DNA from: Firmicutes bacterium UBA5389
Lineage (GTDB): Bacteria > Bacillota > DTU025
Length of the DNA: 64,000 nucleotides
Reading direction: 5' to 3'
NCBI GenBank assembly: GCA_002409965.1
Contig: DHON01000092.1
Coordinates: forward strand, 32,995 to 96,994
Part shown: piece after piece, positions 51,059-60,802 of the stretch
Layout: each line of letters begins with the position of its first letter
Position numbering within the stretch: position 1 is the first letter of the stretch
Position numbers and translations under genes: made by a program
The notes under the pieces: generated by a model
Seen by the model: the letters and a program-made list of their open reading frames with translations, nothing else
What the model was told of the DNA's origin: nothing
Database searches by the model: none

Positions 51059-51886
51059 TCACATCCCGCCCAAACCGGGTATAAGTAGGATGAGATAGTA
51101 GTATGCGACAGGACAAGCGAAGAAGAATGAATCAAACCTGTCGAGCACCCCGCCGTGCCCGGGAAAGATCCAGCCCGTATCCTTGATTCCGGTATCGCGC
51201 TTCATGGCAGACTCGGCGAGATCGCCCAATTGACCGCAGGCGGCAATGGTCAGCGCCAGGATGATCGCGTGAAGCCAGTCGAGAGTGTACCACAGGCCGC
51301 TTGCGTCCCCCAGCGCCTTGAAAACGGCCGAGGCCAGCGCTGCCCAGACAAACCCGCCGATTGCCCCCTCGACGGTCTTCTTGGGAGACAGCCCGGGCGC
51401 AAGCTTACGCCGTCCGAATGCCTTCCCGGTGAAAAACGCTCCCATGTCGTTCATCCACACCGACACCACGAAGAGAAGAGCAAGGCCTAGCCCTGCATCT
51501 CCCAGAGAACACCGGATGAGGCAGAACCGGCTCAATGTCCACCCGCAGTAAAGCGACCCAAACACCTCCAGGGCCGGTCCGCCCACTGAGTTGACCGGCC
51601 TGCCCCGGGCCACCTCAAGAAGGAGCGAGCCTAGGAGGATGAAAGCCAGTACGAGGCCGGAGAAACGACCGCCCCAGCGCATCGCGTCAACCACGAACAT
51701 CGACGAAGCAACCACAATCAGCGGAGCACTGGGCGACCACGCTTTCGTGCGGCACATCAGAGCGTATTCGTAGGCGCCGACCCCTGCCACCAGAAGCATC
51801 GTCACGGCAAGAGGAACGCCGCCGACCCACAGCACGAGAAGGCCAATGGGCGCGCCCACTAGGCCCACCAACACCCTTGCCTTCAA
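51059..51886 (-). CDS. cdsA: Phosphatidate cytidylyltransferase
   Basis: Makes CDP-diacylglycerol for phospholipid synthesis, a 275-residue membrane protein with about eight helices. The family signature runs AESAMKRDTGIKDTGWIFPG then HGGVLDRFDS (about 220-249), with the metal-binding aspartates. It overlaps uppS by four bases (ATGA), so the two are translationally coupled. Position after uppS is standard. Confidence 0.95.
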   Translation of the reverse strand: MKARVLVGLVGAPIGLLVLWVGGVPLAVTMLLVAGVGAYEYALMCRTKAWSPSAPLIVVASSMFVVDAMRWGGRFSGLVLAFILLGSLLLEVARGRPVNSVGGPALEVFGSLYCGWTLSRFCLIRCSLGDAGLGLALLFVVSVWMNDMGAFFTGKAFGRRKLAPGLSPKKTVEGAIGGFVWAALASAVFKALGDASGLWYTLDWLHAIILALTIAACGQLGDLAESAMKRDTGIKDTGWIFPGHGGVLDRFDSFFFACPVAYYYLILLIPGLGGM

Positions 51887-52581
51887 ACGCCATCACCCCC
51901 GAAGCGTCGGTGTCGCGATCTATACTCCCGTATGGCCTCCTTCAGGTGATCGGGAGTGAAATCAGGCCACAGAACGGGCGTAACGTACATCTCCGAGTAG
52001 GCGGACTGCCAGAGAAGGAAGTTGCTGATCCTCCGCTCGCCGCCTGTGCGTATCAGAAGATCCGGATCGGGCTGGCCCGATGTGGACAGCCTCGATGACA
52101 CCATCTTCTCGGTGATGTCGTCCGGACGAACGCGCCCCGACTGAACGTCTCTGGCTATCGAACGCACAGACTGGATGATGTCCCACTTGCCCCCGTAATT
52201 CAGCGCGATGTTCACCGCCATCTTCCGGCCTGACCTGGTCAGCTCCTCGGAGCGCTCGACGACCGACTGAACGGATCCGGGAAGGCCGCTTTTCTCGCCT
52301 ATAATGCGCACCTGAATCCCGTATCCCTCAAGGAGCTTCACCTCACGCAGGAAGAACTCCTCAAGCACCCGGAATATCCCCTGTATCTCCGCGGGTGGAC
52401 GCTTCCAGTTCTCCGTGGAGAAGGCGAACAACGTTAGGTACTTGGCGCCCATGTCCGAGGCGGCCAATACTATCGTCTTCGCAACCTCCGCTCCGACCCG
52501 ATGCCCGTATAGTCGGGGTTTCCCTCTTTCCTGTGCCCATCTGCCGTTGCCGTCCATTATGATAGCTATATGCGAAGGCAC
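51883..52581 (-). CDS. uppS: Isoprenyl (undecaprenyl) diphosphate synthase
   Basis: cis-prenyltransferase of 232 residues that supplies the lipid carrier for cell-wall precursors. HIAIIMDGNGRWA at the very start carries the catalytic Asp; ENWKRP and RTGGERRISNFLLWQSAYSE (about 189-208) complete the substrate sites. The GTG start at 52581 makes the N-terminus short; the frame stays open upstream with family-like residues but without an ATG, GTG or TTG, so the start is uncertain. SD GGAGG is eleven bases away. Confidence 0.92.
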   Translation of the reverse strand: MPSHIAIIMDGNGRWAQERGKPRLYGHRVGAEVAKTIVLAASDMGAKYLTLFAFSTENWKRPPAEIQGIFRVLEEFFLREVKLLEGYGIQVRIIGEKSGLPGSVQSVVERSEELTRSGRKMAVNIALNYGGKWDIIQSVRSIARDVQSGRVRPDDITEKMVSSRLSTSGQPDPDLLIRTGGERRISNFLLWQSAYSEMYVTPVLWPDFTPDHLKEAIREYRSRHRRFGGDGV

Positions 52582-52666
52582 GTTCGGGACTGCCTCCCTC
52601 CGAGCGCTGCGCGCGCTGTGTGCGATATGCTCAAAAACGGCGCAGAGTGCCGCAAGTATGCCATAA

Positions 52667-52686
52667 ACCCCCTCGAAAGAGGGGGT
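52667..52686 (-). terminator. Hairpin between frr and uppS
   Basis: An 8-bp perfect stem (ACCCCCTC/GAGGGGGT) with a 4-base loop is followed on the minus strand by TTATGG. It lies about 25 bases after the frr stop. The U-tract is weak, so it may be a partial terminator that lowers expression of uppS-cdsA relative to the upstream ribosomal genes. Confidence 0.5.
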
Positions 52687-52711
52687 GTGACGCTTCTGCC
52701 ATGGCAGAGAT

Positions 52712-53269
52712 CTACACCTGCATTATCTCAACTTCTTTTTCGGCCAGCATCTTGTCGACTTCGGATATGTACTTATCAGTCAGTTTCTGCGCTTCATCCT
52801 GCGCACGCTTGAGATCATCCTCTGTGATGGTTTTCTCCTTCTCCATGGCGCGGAATTGCTCTATAGCATCGCGACGCACCGACCGCACCGCCACGCGCTT
52901 CTCCTCGGCAATTCTCCTGACCACCTTGACAAGGTCTCGGCGGCGCTCCTCCGTCAGATGAGGAATCGCCATCCGTATGACATTACCGTCGTTGGTCGGA
53001 ACCAGCCCAACATCTGATTTGAGTATGGCCTTTTCGACTTTGCCGAGGACGGATTTGTCCCACGGAGTCACCACCAGAAGGCGCGGCTCAGGGGCCGACA
53101 CGTTCGCTATCTGATTGAGCGGCGTTGGAGTATCGTAGTAATCCACGACGATTCTGTCGAGCAGCGCCGGGTTGGCTCTCCCAGTCCTCACGCCCGCGAA
53201 CTCGCGGACTGTCGACTCGACCACGTCTTTCATCTTGTCTTCAGCCATGGACATTTCGTCCTTGTACAA
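52712..53269 (-). CDS. frr: Ribosome recycling factor
   Basis: A 185-residue factor that splits post-termination ribosomes with EF-G. The pattern AEDKMKDVVESTVREFAGVR and the following TGRANPALLDRI (about 31-42), DYYDTPTPLNQIA and the C-terminal DKMLAEKEVEIMQV are complete. TTG at 53269 aligns with the usual family start (M-KD) and has GGGAGGG seven bases upstream. It follows pyrH by two bases. Confidence 0.96.
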   Translation of the reverse strand: MYKDEMSMAEDKMKDVVESTVREFAGVRTGRANPALLDRIVVDYYDTPTPLNQIANVSAPEPRLLVVTPWDKSVLGKVEKAILKSDVGLVPTNDGNVIRMAIPHLTEERRRDLVKVVRRIAEEKRVAVRSVRRDAIEQFRAMEKEKTITEDDLKRAQDEAQKLTDKYISEVDKMLAEKEVEIMQV

Positions 53270-53271
53270 AC

Positions 53272-53991
53272 CTAATCCCTCCCGATGTAGGTTCCCACAG
53301 GCTCGCCTGCAAGCGCTCTTCTGATGTTGCCGTCGCGCAGCAGGTTGAACACCACTATTGGTATGTCGTTATCCATACACAGTGATGCCGCTGTAGAATC
53401 CATTACTGCTAGCCCGCGGTTGATAACGTCGATGAACGATAGCTTGTCGAAGAGCGTCGCATCTGGGTTCTTCCGAGGATCGCAGTCGTATACTCCATCG
53501 ACGCGCTTCGCCATGAGGATCGCATCTGCCTCTATTTCGGCCGCCCGCAGCGCCGCGGCGGTGTCGGTGGAGAAGAACGGGTTTCCGGTGCCTGCGCCGA
53601 AGATGACGACTCGTCCCTTCTCCATATGTCTCATCGCTCTGCGGCGGATATGGGGCTCGGCAATCGCGCGTATCTCGATGGCCGTCAGCACCCTGGTGGG
53701 AATGTCGATATCTTCCAGCGCATCCTGAAGGACCACTGAGTTGATCACGGTGGCCAGCATGCCCGCGTAGTCGGCTGTGGTGCGATCCATGCCTCTCCGG
53801 CTCGCTTCGGCCCCACGCCATATGTTGCCTCCGCCTACCACTATGGCCATTTCCGCGCCCAGTGTATATGCGTCCGCAACCTGCTGAGCAATCCACTTAA
53901 CTGAGTCAAAGTCAACTCCGGCTCTCTGGTCGCCGGCGAACGCCTCGCCTGAGAGCTTGAGCACTACCCGGGTGTACTTGGGCATTTCCAC
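53272..53991 (-). CDS. pyrH: UMP kinase
   Basis: Phosphorylates UMP to UDP, a hexameric amino-acid-kinase-fold enzyme of about 239 residues. [14 protein letters not shown] at the start, [10 protein letters not shown] (about 53-62), and [17 protein letters not shown] (about 69-85) are typical. GTG at 53991 is preferred (AGGGG eight bases upstream); GTG at 54000 and ATG at 53985 are alternatives. It follows tsf after a hairpin and precedes frr. Confidence 0.95.
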   Translation of the reverse strand: MEMPKYTRVVLKLSGEAFAGDQRAGVDFDSVKWIAQQVADAYTLGAEMAIVVGGGNIWRGAEASRRGMDRTTADYAGMLATVINSVVLQDALEDIDIPTRVLTAIEIRAIAEPHIRRRAMRHMEKGRVVIFGAGTGNPFFSTDTAAALRAAEIEADAILMAKRVDGVYDCDPRKNPDATLFDKLSFIDVINRGLAVMDSTAASLCMDNDIPIVVFNLLRDGNIRRALAGEPVGTYIGRD

Positions 53992-54071
53992 AGCGATCAC
54001 CCCTAATCCCGATTCGATACCTGCCGGTTTTCTCCTTCATGAGGCAATGACTTGCCGACAACGAGAAAGGA

Positions 54072-54091
54072 GAGAACACCTCGGTGTTCTC
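54072..54091 (-). terminator. Hairpin after tsf
   Basis: A 9-bp perfect inverted repeat (GAGAACACC and complement, 2-base centre) begins 18 bases after the tsf stop and is followed on the minus strand by TCCTTTCTCG. It may be a partial terminator between rpsB-tsf and pyrH-frr. No clear promoter is visible between it and pyrH, so read-through is likely. Confidence 0.55.
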
Positions 54092-54108
54092 CCCTCCCTG
54101 CCATTCTG

Positions 54109-54708
54109 CTAGAGACTTTCCCCGCGCTCGAAGCGCACGAACCGCCTCACACTAATGTTCTCTCCGATGGTGCCGATGTTCTCGCCTATCAGATCAGCCA
54201 CGGTCTTCTCGGGATCCCTGATGAAGGGCTGATCCAGAAGACAGACCTCCTGGTAGAACTTGGTCATCCTGCCCTGGACGATCTTGTCGGCGAACTTCTC
54301 CGGTTTGCCCTCGTTGATCGCCTGGGAACGGTAGATCTCGCTCTCGCGCCGCACGAGCTCTTCCGGAACCTGATCGCGCGAAACATAGAGCGGACGAGAC
54401 GCGGCAACCTGCATCGCCAGATCATGTACCAAGGCCTGGAACTGCGCGTTCTTCGCTACGAAATCGGTCTCGCAGTTGACTTCGATCAGAACGCCAATCT
54501 TGCCGCCCATATGGATGTAGGCGTCGACCATGCCTTCGCTGGTCTCTCTGCCGGCGCGTTTGGCCGCGGCAGCTAGGCCCTTCTCCCTGAGGACGATGAT
54601 CGCCTTGTCCAGGTCGCCGAGGGTCTCAAGGAGTGCCTTCTTGCAGTCCATCATGCCCGCGCCCGTACGTTCCCGAAGGTCTTTGACCAAGGATGCGGTG
54701 ATTTCCAT
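54109..54708 (-). CDS. tsf: Elongation factor Ts (short form)
   Basis: The nucleotide-exchange factor of EF-Tu, 199 residues. The N-terminal [20 protein letters not shown] motif and the [10 protein letters not shown] (about 80-89) core are intact, but the protein is the short form, lacking most of the second core subdomain found in E. coli. ATG at 54708 fits the family start; TTG at 54714 is also open. It follows rpsB by 20 bases. Confidence 0.96.
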   Translation of the reverse strand: MEITASLVKDLRERTGAGMMDCKKALLETLGDLDKAIIVLREKGLAAAAKRAGRETSEGMVDAYIHMGGKIGVLIEVNCETDFVAKNAQFQALVHDLAMQVAASRPLYVSRDQVPEELVRRESEIYRSQAINEGKPEKFADKIVQGRMTKFYQEVCLLDQPFIRDPEKTVADLIGENIGTIGENISVRRFVRFERGESL

Positions 54709-54728
54709 TTGCAAGCGTCCCTCCGTAC

Positions 54729-55535
54729 TTACTCGATTACACCGACAGCCTCCCGGGAGTCGACAGAGCCCGGAGTCGCCCCGGACTCGTCCTGAACCCC
54801 TTCGTCCTGCCCGCGCTCTGCCTCCGCCTCGGGCGCCTCTGGCGCCTGGTCGAGGCCCTCGCGCCCCTCGATGACCGCATCAGCCATTTTCGACGTGAGC
54901 AGCCTGACTGCGCGAATAGCGTCATCGTTGCCCGGTATCACGTAGTCGATCTCGTCAGGATCGCAGTTGGTGTCGACGATGGCAATGATGGGTATGTGCA
55001 GCCTGCGCGCCTCGGCAACGGCGATTCTCTCCTTGCGAGGATCGATGACAAACATCGCGCTGGGGATATCCCTCATGTCGCGTATTCCAGACAGCCGCTT
55101 CTGCAGCTTCTCTCGCTCGGCGACTAGTTTCTGCACTTCCTTCTTGGGAAGCGCATCGAAGGAACCGTCCTCTTCCATGCGTTCGAGCATCTTCATCCGG
55201 TCGACTCGTCGACGTATGGTGGAAAAGTTTGTCAGCATACCGCCGAGCCAACGCTCATTGACCCAGAACATCCCGCAGCGCTGGGCCTCTTCGGAAACGG
55301 TGTCATGCGCCTGTTTCTTGGTGCCCACAAACAGCAGAGACCCGCCATCCTGCGCTATCGAACGAACGAAGTTGTACGCCTCGTCCACTTTCCTGACAGT
55401 CCTCTGGAGGTCGATGATGTAGATGCCGTTTCTCGACGTGAAGATATACATCTTCATCTTCGGGTTCCAGCGCCTCGTCTGGTGCCCGAAGTGCACACCC
55501 GCCTCGAGCAGTTGTTTCATTGTTACCACTGCCAC
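54729..55535 (-). CDS. rpsB: 30S ribosomal protein S2
   Basis: A 268-residue ribosomal protein. [20 protein letters not shown] at the start, [18 protein letters not shown] (about 98-115) and [20 protein letters not shown] (about 179-198) match the family. The C-terminal extension is acidic (about 225-268). GTG at 55535 is chosen because GGGAGGTGAT lies eight bases upstream. It has its own promoter and a hairpin leader. Confidence 0.96.
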   Translation of the reverse strand: MAVVTMKQLLEAGVHFGHQTRRWNPKMKMYIFTSRNGIYIIDLQRTVRKVDEAYNFVRSIAQDGGSLLFVGTKKQAHDTVSEEAQRCGMFWVNERWLGGMLTNFSTIRRRVDRMKMLERMEEDGSFDALPKKEVQKLVAEREKLQKRLSGIRDMRDIPSAMFVIDPRKERIAVAEARRLHIPIIAIVDTNCDPDEIDYVIPGNDDAIRAVRLLTSKMADAVIEGREGLDQAPEAPEAEAERGQDEGVQDESGATPGSVDSREAVGVIE

Positions 55536-55593
55536 GAATATCACCTCCCTCCCGTAGCGGTTTTCCCTCCGGATTCTTCATCTCCGAACCCCA

Positions 55594-55684
55594 CCGGCAC
55601 TTTCCTGCCGGCACCGCGGCCCGGATCGGAAGCCGTGTGTAGTTGCACAACGGTTAGTATAGCATAGCCGCCAGCGCCTCGCAA
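55594..55684 (-). promoter_or_regulatory. rpsB promoter and leader hairpin
   Basis: Minus-strand TTGCGA (55679-55684) and TATACT (55656-55661, preceded by TGC) are 17 bases apart. RNA would start near 55650. In the leader a 6-bp stem CCGGCA/TGCCGG (55594-55599 with 55606-55611) lies about 60 bases before the GTG. S2 often represses its own mRNA; whether this hairpin does so is unknown. Confidence 0.65.
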
Positions 55685-55691
55685 TCCCATC

Positions 55692-56477
55692 TCACCTTGC
55701 GTGAAGCTTGTCGAGTTCGTCGAAGAGCTTGTCGTTGAGGACCCGAATGTAGGTGCCCTTCATCCCGAGCGACCTGGATTCGATCACTCCCGCGCTTTCG
55801 AACTTGCGGAGCGCGTTCACTATCACCGACCTGGTGATACCGACTCTGTCGGCGATCTTGGAAGCGACAAGCAAACCCTCGTCTCCGGCGAGTTCATCGA
55901 AGATGTGCTCCACTGCTTCCTGTTCCGAGTATGAGAGTGTGTCCAGGGCCATCTGGACGGAGGCGCGCTTGCGCGCCTCTTCCTCCATCTTCTCGCTCCT
56001 CGACCTCAGGATCTCCATCCCGACTACCGCCGCTCCGTACTCGGCGATCACGAGGTCGTCCTCGTCCAGACGGCCATCGCTTCTGAGCAGAACCAGTGTG
56101 GCGATGCGCTCACCGGCGCCGTGTACCGGAATTACAGTGACAAGGCAGGACCTAGACCCTCCCAGGAGTTCGTCCTGGAAGATGTCGAGACCCCCGGAGG
56201 GCGCCAGGTTCGCCGATGTTTCCGGCACCCGAAGCAATTCCGCATTGGCATCCCGGGGCAAGAACCCTGTCTCCAGAGTTTCCGGTTGATCATCGACCGA
56301 TTCGACCACAATGGTCAGAGAATGCCCGAGCAATCTGCCGTTTCGGGCGATCACGAAAGTCTGGCACGATGTAGCATCGGCTAACGCTTCGGCCAGTTCC
56401 CCGAAGTTTACAGAGTAGCCCGCGGCGTTTTGGATGAGGCGGGTGATCCTGCGCGTGCGCTCTAGCAGTGAACTCAC
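55692..56477 (-). CDS. codY: GTP-sensing global transcriptional repressor CodY
   Basis: A 261-residue pleiotropic regulator that senses GTP and branched-chain amino acids. The GAF-type N-terminal domain (about 1-155) starts LLERTRRITRLIQNAAGYSV; the winged helix is ASKIADRVGITRSVIVNALR (about 205-224) followed by KFESAGVIESRSLGMKGTYI. The GTG start has GGAGGT seven bases upstream. It follows hslU after a 118-base gap that holds a promoter. Branched-chain amino acid genes in the same window are natural targets, though I found no CodY box there. Confidence 0.96.
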   Translation of the reverse strand: MSSLLERTRRITRLIQNAAGYSVNFGELAEALADATSCQTFVIARNGRLLGHSLTIVVESVDDQPETLETGFLPRDANAELLRVPETSANLAPSGGLDIFQDELLGGSRSCLVTVIPVHGAGERIATLVLLRSDGRLDEDDLVIAEYGAAVVGMEILRSRSEKMEEEARKRASVQMALDTLSYSEQEAVEHIFDELAGDEGLLVASKIADRVGITRSVIVNALRKFESAGVIESRSLGMKGTYIRVLNDKLFDELDKLHAR

Positions 56478-56532
56478 ATTTGAACCTCCTCTCGCATGCC
56501 ACGCTGAGAATAGCCTGCCCTGTGAATTGACT

Positions 56533-56576
56533 CAGCAGTGCTGCTGTTTTATATTGTCCAAAGATTCCACTCCCAA
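56533..56576 (-). promoter_or_regulatory. codY promoter with palindrome at the start site
   Basis: Minus-strand TTGGGA (56571-56576) and TATAAA (56548-56553) are 17 bases apart. Just downstream, covering the expected start, is the 14-base palindrome CAGCAG-TG-CTGCTG (56533-56546). The palindrome could be an operator or form a 5' hairpin. It does not resemble a CodY box. Confidence 0.62.
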
Positions 56577-56595
56577 AACAGGCCAGAGCGCATGG

Positions 56596-57993
56596 CTACA
56601 GGATGTAGTCCGAGAAGTCGCTGCGCGAGATGACGTCTGCAAGATGCGCCCTGACATAGGCCTCATCTACGACGATGCAGCCTGATTCCTCGGGAGCGTT
56701 GAACGCCACGTCTTCCAGGACCTTTTCGAGTATGGTGTGGAGACGACGCGCGCCTATGTTCTCGGCGCTGGAGTTGACATCGTCAGCGATGCGCGCGATC
56801 TCTCCGATGCCGTCGGAGGTGAACGACAGGTCGACGCCTTCGGTGGAAAGCAGAGCGGCGTACTGTTTGGTGAGCGCGCTTCTCGGTTCAGTCAGAATGC
56901 GCACGAAGTCCGCGCAAGTCAGGCTGGAGAGTTCGACGCGAATGGGAAACCTCCCCTGCAGTTCGGGGATGAGGTCGGAAGGCTTCGACATGTGGAAAGC
57001 CCCAGCCGCTATGAACAGAATATGCCCTGTCTTGACCGGGCCATGCTTGGTCTGAACAGTGCATCCTTCCACAATCGGAAGGATGTCGCGCTGAACGCCC
57101 TCGCGGGATACATCCGGACCTGCGCCATGGCTCTTGCCTGCGATCTTGTCGATTTCGTCGAGAAATACGATGCCCGACTGCTCCGCTCGGGCAATACCCT
57201 CCGCCGCAACCTCTTCCGAGTCGATGAGTTTGGCCGCCTCTTCAGCAGTGAGGATCCTCCGCGCTTCGCGCACGGGCACCCTGCGCCGGCGCCTTTTCTG
57301 GGGCAGCATCCCTCCCAGAAGGTCCTGAAGGTTCACGCCCAGCTCCTCGATGCCGCTGCCTGAGAAGACCTCTATCATGCCCTGCGACGAGTCGGCCACT
57401 TCCACCTCGACCAGCTGGTCTTCGAGTTCGCCTCGCCTGAGTCGCTCCCGGACTTCGCCCCTCTTCGACCTCGCCGCAGACAACCTCGACTCAAAGGCGG
57501 CATCATCTTGCGGCTCACGCGGCGGCTGCGTTCCGAATATGGCCGCGAACGGGTTCGCGGCGGGCTTCTCCCTGACCGGAAGAGGGCAGAGTGCATCTAG
57601 GAGACGCTCTTCTCCGTGAAATCGAGCGCGCTTCTCAACAGCAGCGGTCTTCTCAGACCGGACCATGCGTATAGATAGTTCCACCAAATCGCGTATGATG
57701 CTGTCGACATCGCGACCAACATACCCGACTTCCGTGAACTTGGTCGCTTCGACCTTGACAAAAGGGGCGCCCACCAACCGTGCCAGCCTGCGTGCGATTT
57801 CGGTCTTCCCCACTCCCGTGGGCCCTATCATCAGTATGTTCTTGGGTATGATGTCTTCCTGCATCTCCCCGGAGAGCGCCAGCCTTCGATGGCGGTTGCG
57901 CAGGGCTATGGCCACCGCTCTCTTAGCCTGCGCCTGTCCCACGATGTACTTGTCGAGTTCCTCGACGATCCTGCGCGGAGTCAGGTTCTCCAT
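56596..57993 (-). CDS. hslU: ATP-dependent protease ATPase subunit HslU (ClpY)
   Basis: AAA+ unfoldase of 465 residues that feeds HslV. Walker [16 protein letters not shown] (about 60-74), Walker [13 protein letters not shown] (about 265-276), and the HslU I-domain insert (about 110-240) are seen. The C-terminal SDYIL tail, which opens the HslV gate, is present. ATG at 57993 has GGGAGG upstream; the longer frame lies within hslV. It is downstream of hslV as in Bacillus clpQ-clpY-codY. Confidence 0.96.
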   Translation of the reverse strand: MENLTPRRIVEELDKYIVGQAQAKRAVAIALRNRHRRLALSGEMQEDIIPKNILMIGPTGVGKTEIARRLARLVGAPFVKVEATKFTEVGYVGRDVDSIIRDLVELSIRMVRSEKTAAVEKRARFHGEERLLDALCPLPVREKPAANPFAAIFGTQPPREPQDDAAFESRLSAARSKRGEVRERLRRGELEDQLVEVEVADSSQGMIEVFSGSGIEELGVNLQDLLGGMLPQKRRRRRVPVREARRILTAEEAAKLIDSEEVAAEGIARAEQSGIVFLDEIDKIAGKSHGAGPDVSREGVQRDILPIVEGCTVQTKHGPVKTGHILFIAAGAFHMSKPSDLIPELQGRFPIRVELSSLTCADFVRILTEPRSALTKQYAALLSTEGVDLSFTSDGIGEIARIADDVNSSAENIGARRLHTILEKVLEDVAFNAPEESGCIVVDEAYVRAHLADVISRSDFSDYIL

Positions 57994-58009
57994 GCAAACG
58001 CCTCCCGGG

Positions 58010-58561
58010 CTAGATCTCTTCAATGCTCGTGTGATCGTTGGTGTAGATACAGATGTCGGCCGCGATCCCCAGCGACTCACGGACGATTTCGGCAGCGGAT
58101 AGCTGCGTGTGTCGCGCCAGGGCTCTGGCGGCCGCCAGAGCGTACGCGCCTCCCGAGCCCACTGCCGCGATGTTGTCGTCCGGCTCAAGAACCTCGCCGC
58201 TGCCCGACAGAACCAGCATGCGCTGGCCATCGGTGACTATGAGCATTGCCTCGAGCTTCTGGAGTACGCGGTCAGTGCGCCACTCGCGCCCCAGGGCCGT
58301 TGCCGCCCGAACCAGGTTGCCCTTGTGCTCCGATAGCTTGCCCTCGAAGCGTTCGAGGAGCGCCAGCGAATCGGAGGCCGAACCGGCGAAACCGACCAAT
58401 ACGTTCCAGTCGGGCAGTCTCCTTATCTTGCGGGCGCCGTGCTTCATCACTGTGCTGCCCAAGGTAACCTGTCCATCGGAGCCCAGAGCGCACTTGCCGT
58501 CGCGCAGCACTCCAACAACGGTTGTGGACCTGAACCTGCCCTCATCCCTATTGACCATCAC
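58010..58561 (-). CDS. hslV: ATP-dependent protease subunit HslV (ClpQ)
   Basis: Proteasome-type N-terminal-nucleophile peptidase, 183 residues. The family motif [20 protein letters not shown] is preceded by a short extension (about 12 residues, [12 protein letters not shown]) that would be removed to expose the catalytic threonine; the exact nucleophile, Thr13 or the preceding serine, cannot be fixed from sequence (Bacillus ClpQ uses serine). [14 protein letters not shown] is near the C-terminus. It overlaps nothing and precedes hslU by 16 bases. Confidence 0.95.
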   Translation of the reverse strand: MMVNRDEGRFRSTTVVGVLRDGKCALGSDGQVTLGSTVMKHGARKIRRLPDWNVLVGFAGSASDSLALLERFEGKLSEHKGNLVRAATALGREWRTDRVLQKLEAMLIVTDGQRMLVLSGSGEVLEPDDNIAAVGSGGAYALAAARALARHTQLSAAEIVRESLGIAADICIYTNDHTSIEEI

Positions 58562-58602
58562 TCATCCCTCCCCGGGCCTTTCCGTCTGCATGAATCGACC
58601 GC

Positions 58603-59493
58603 CTATGCCCTTGGGTGGGTCTTCCGGTAGACCCTGTAGAGTCTTTCCCGCGAGACGCTCGTATAAATCTGAGTTGTGGAAATGTCGGAGTGCCCCAAGA
58701 GCTCCTGGACCGCGCGCAAGTCGGCGCCGGAATCCGTCATGTGGGTTGCGAACGAATGCCGCATGGAATGCGGAGTGGACCGACTAGGAAGGCCGGCCTT
58801 CATGAGGTATTTCTTCATGGCGCGCTCCACAGAGCGCCCCGAGATGCGTTGGCCTAGCCTGCTCACGAAGAGCGCACTGGATTCGCGTCCCGCGAGCAGC
58901 GCAGGTCGGGCGGTCTCCAAGTAGTGCCCTATGGCGGCGATCGCCTGGGACCCCACCGGCGCGATCCTCTCCCGGGCTCCCTTGCCGAACACTCTGACGC
59001 TGCGCGTGCTGGGAGAGTAGTCATGCACGTCTATGCCCACCAGCTCCGACAGGCGAATGCCCGATGAATACAGCAGCTCCAAAATCGCGCGGTCGCGAAT
59101 GGCCAGGGGCGAATCGCCTCCCGCAGCCCCAAGCAGACTCGTCACTTCATCGCGGCCAAGCGCCCGCGGAAGGCGCCGGGGTCGCCTGGCGCGACTCATG
59201 GTGAGAGCCGGATTGCTTTCGATGGCGCCCTCGCGCGCCAGATACCGCAGGTACGACCGTATCGAACTGAGCTTCCTTGACACGCTGCTCGCGCTCATGC
59301 CCCGCGATTGCAGCATGGACAGGAATTTCCGTATGGCGCCCACTCCGATATGGCCAGGGCTGTCTTCACTGATGCCTAGGCGTTCACAGAAGGATATGAA
59401 CTGCGCGACATCGCCAGTGTATGCTTCGACAGTCCTTGGAGAGAGATTGCGCTCTGACCCAAGGTGCCGAGCGAAGCTATCGATCCAACTCAT
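58603..59493 (-). CDS. xerC: Site-specific tyrosine recombinase XerC (CodV)
   Basis: Partner of XerD at dif, 296 residues. The N-terminal domain begins FARHLGSERNLSPRTVEAYT; catalytic residues lie in SSGIRLSELVG (about 140-150), HSMRHSFATH (about 240-249) and LGHSDISTTQIYTSVSRERL (about 265-284). ATG at 59493 overlaps trmFO by 17 bases. In the Bacillus order this gene is codV, between trmFO and clpQ. Confidence 0.95.
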   Translation of the reverse strand: MSWIDSFARHLGSERNLSPRTVEAYTGDVAQFISFCERLGISEDSPGHIGVGAIRKFLSMLQSRGMSASSVSRKLSSIRSYLRYLAREGAIESNPALTMSRARRPRRLPRALGRDEVTSLLGAAGGDSPLAIRDRAILELLYSSGIRLSELVGIDVHDYSPSTRSVRVFGKGARERIAPVGSQAIAAIGHYLETARPALLAGRESSALFVSRLGQRISGRSVERAMKKYLMKAGLPSRSTPHSMRHSFATHMTDSGADLRAVQELLGHSDISTTQIYTSVSRERLYRVYRKTHPRA

Positions 59494-60802
59494 GGCCGCG
59501 TCTCCCCTCCATGAATCGCGACATGGCCGCCCGTGCCTCACTTATCTGCCGCGCTCTCTTTTCGTTGCGTCGCGCGGACACAGCGGGGGCCGGCAATAGG
59601 CCGAAATTGACATTCATCGGCTGATAGTCGCCGGCGGCAGGCGTGGATACATGCCAACACAGCGCGCCCATGGCCGTGGCGCGCGGAAAGACCGCCAGCT
59701 CAGCTCCGTGCGCCATAAGCGCTGCGTTGACCCCGGCAACTAGGCCTGTGGCGGTGGACTCGAGATAGCCTTCTACCCCCGTGATTTGCCCCGCCATAAA
59801 TACGCGGGGCGTCCGCTTGAGCGACAGCGTGGGACAGAGGTGCGCCGGGCCGTTGATGTAGGTGTTCCTGTGCATCATCCCGTAGCGAAGGAATTCAGCT
59901 TGCGCGAGCCCGGGTATCATGCGAAACACGCGTCTCTGTTCAGACCGCGTCAGCCTGGTTTGAAAACCTACGATGTTGAGAAGAGAGCCTGAAGTATTCT
60001 CCTTCCTGAGCTGCACTGCGGCATAAGGGCGTTTGCCGGTGCGCGGATCTACGAGCCCCACAGGCTTCATCGGACCAAAGCGCAGGGTGTCGCGTCCGCG
60101 GCGCGCCAACTCCTCCACGGGCATGCACCCCTCAAACAGCCGGAGGGACTCGAACTCGTGCAGCTCCGATACATCCGCCGATACGAGGGCCTGCCAGAAC
60201 CCATCGTACTGGGCCTGGTTCATGGGGCAGTTGAGGTAGTCGGCATCGCCCTTGTCGTATCGAGACGCCCAGAAGGCTGATGCTAGGTCGATGGAATCGC
60301 TGTCGATTATGGGCGCCGCCGCGTCGAAGAAGTGCAGGTGTTCTTCACCGAGAAAGCGAGCGATCTCCCCGGCGAGCGCCGGCGAAGTGAGCGGCCCTGT
60401 AGCCACGATCACGATTCCCTCGTCCGGTATGCCGAGTGCCTGCTCCCTGACTATCTCGATCTCAGACATGGATTCCACTTGTCGCGTAACGCCCGCGCTG
60501 AACAGCGTTCGATCCACTGCAAGAGCCTGCCCTGCCGGCACTCGGGCCCCATCGGCGCACTGCATGACCACCGATCCCAGTGAGCGTAGCTCCTCCTTGA
60601 GCAGGCCCGGGGCGGTGCCCTCCCTGTCGGAGCCCAGAGAATTGCTGCAGACGAGTTCGGCAAAATCGGGAGTAGAATGCGCCGGGGTGCTCACGGCTGG
60701 GCGCATTTCGACCAGCTTGACCCGGACGCCCAAGTGCGCGGCCTGCCAGGCTGCCTCGCTGCCGGCCATGCCCGCCCCGATTACCGTGACCTCATTTGGC
60801 AA
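59477..60802 (-). CDS. trmFO: Methylenetetrahydrofolate-tRNA-(uracil-5-)-methyltransferase TrmFO
   Basis: FAD-dependent enzyme that makes m5U54 in tRNA using methylenetetrahydrofolate, about 441 residues. The dinucleotide-binding motif VTVIGAGMAGSEAAWQAAHL is at the N-terminus; ELVCSNSLGSDREGTAPG (about 49-66) and the C-terminal GQITGVEGYLESTATGLVAG (about 340-359) are typical. TTG at 60802 (GGAGG nine bases upstream) gives the family length; it overlaps topA by 11 bases. Confidence 0.95.
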   Translation of the reverse strand: MPNEVTVIGAGMAGSEAAWQAAHLGVRVKLVEMRPAVSTPAHSTPDFAELVCSNSLGSDREGTAPGLLKEELRSLGSVVMQCADGARVPAGQALAVDRTLFSAGVTRQVESMSEIEIVREQALGIPDEGIVIVATGPLTSPALAGEIARFLGEEHLHFFDAAAPIIDSDSIDLASAFWASRYDKGDADYLNCPMNQAQYDGFWQALVSADVSELHEFESLRLFEGCMPVEELARRGRDTLRFGPMKPVGLVDPRTGKRPYAAVQLRKENTSGSLLNIVGFQTRLTRSEQRRVFRMIPGLAQAEFLRYGMMHRNTYINGPAHLCPTLSLKRTPRVFMAGQITGVEGYLESTATGLVAGVNAALMAHGAELAVFPRATAMGALCWHVSTPAAGDYQPMNVNFGLLPAPAVSARRNEKRARQISEARAAMSRFMEGRRGHELDR

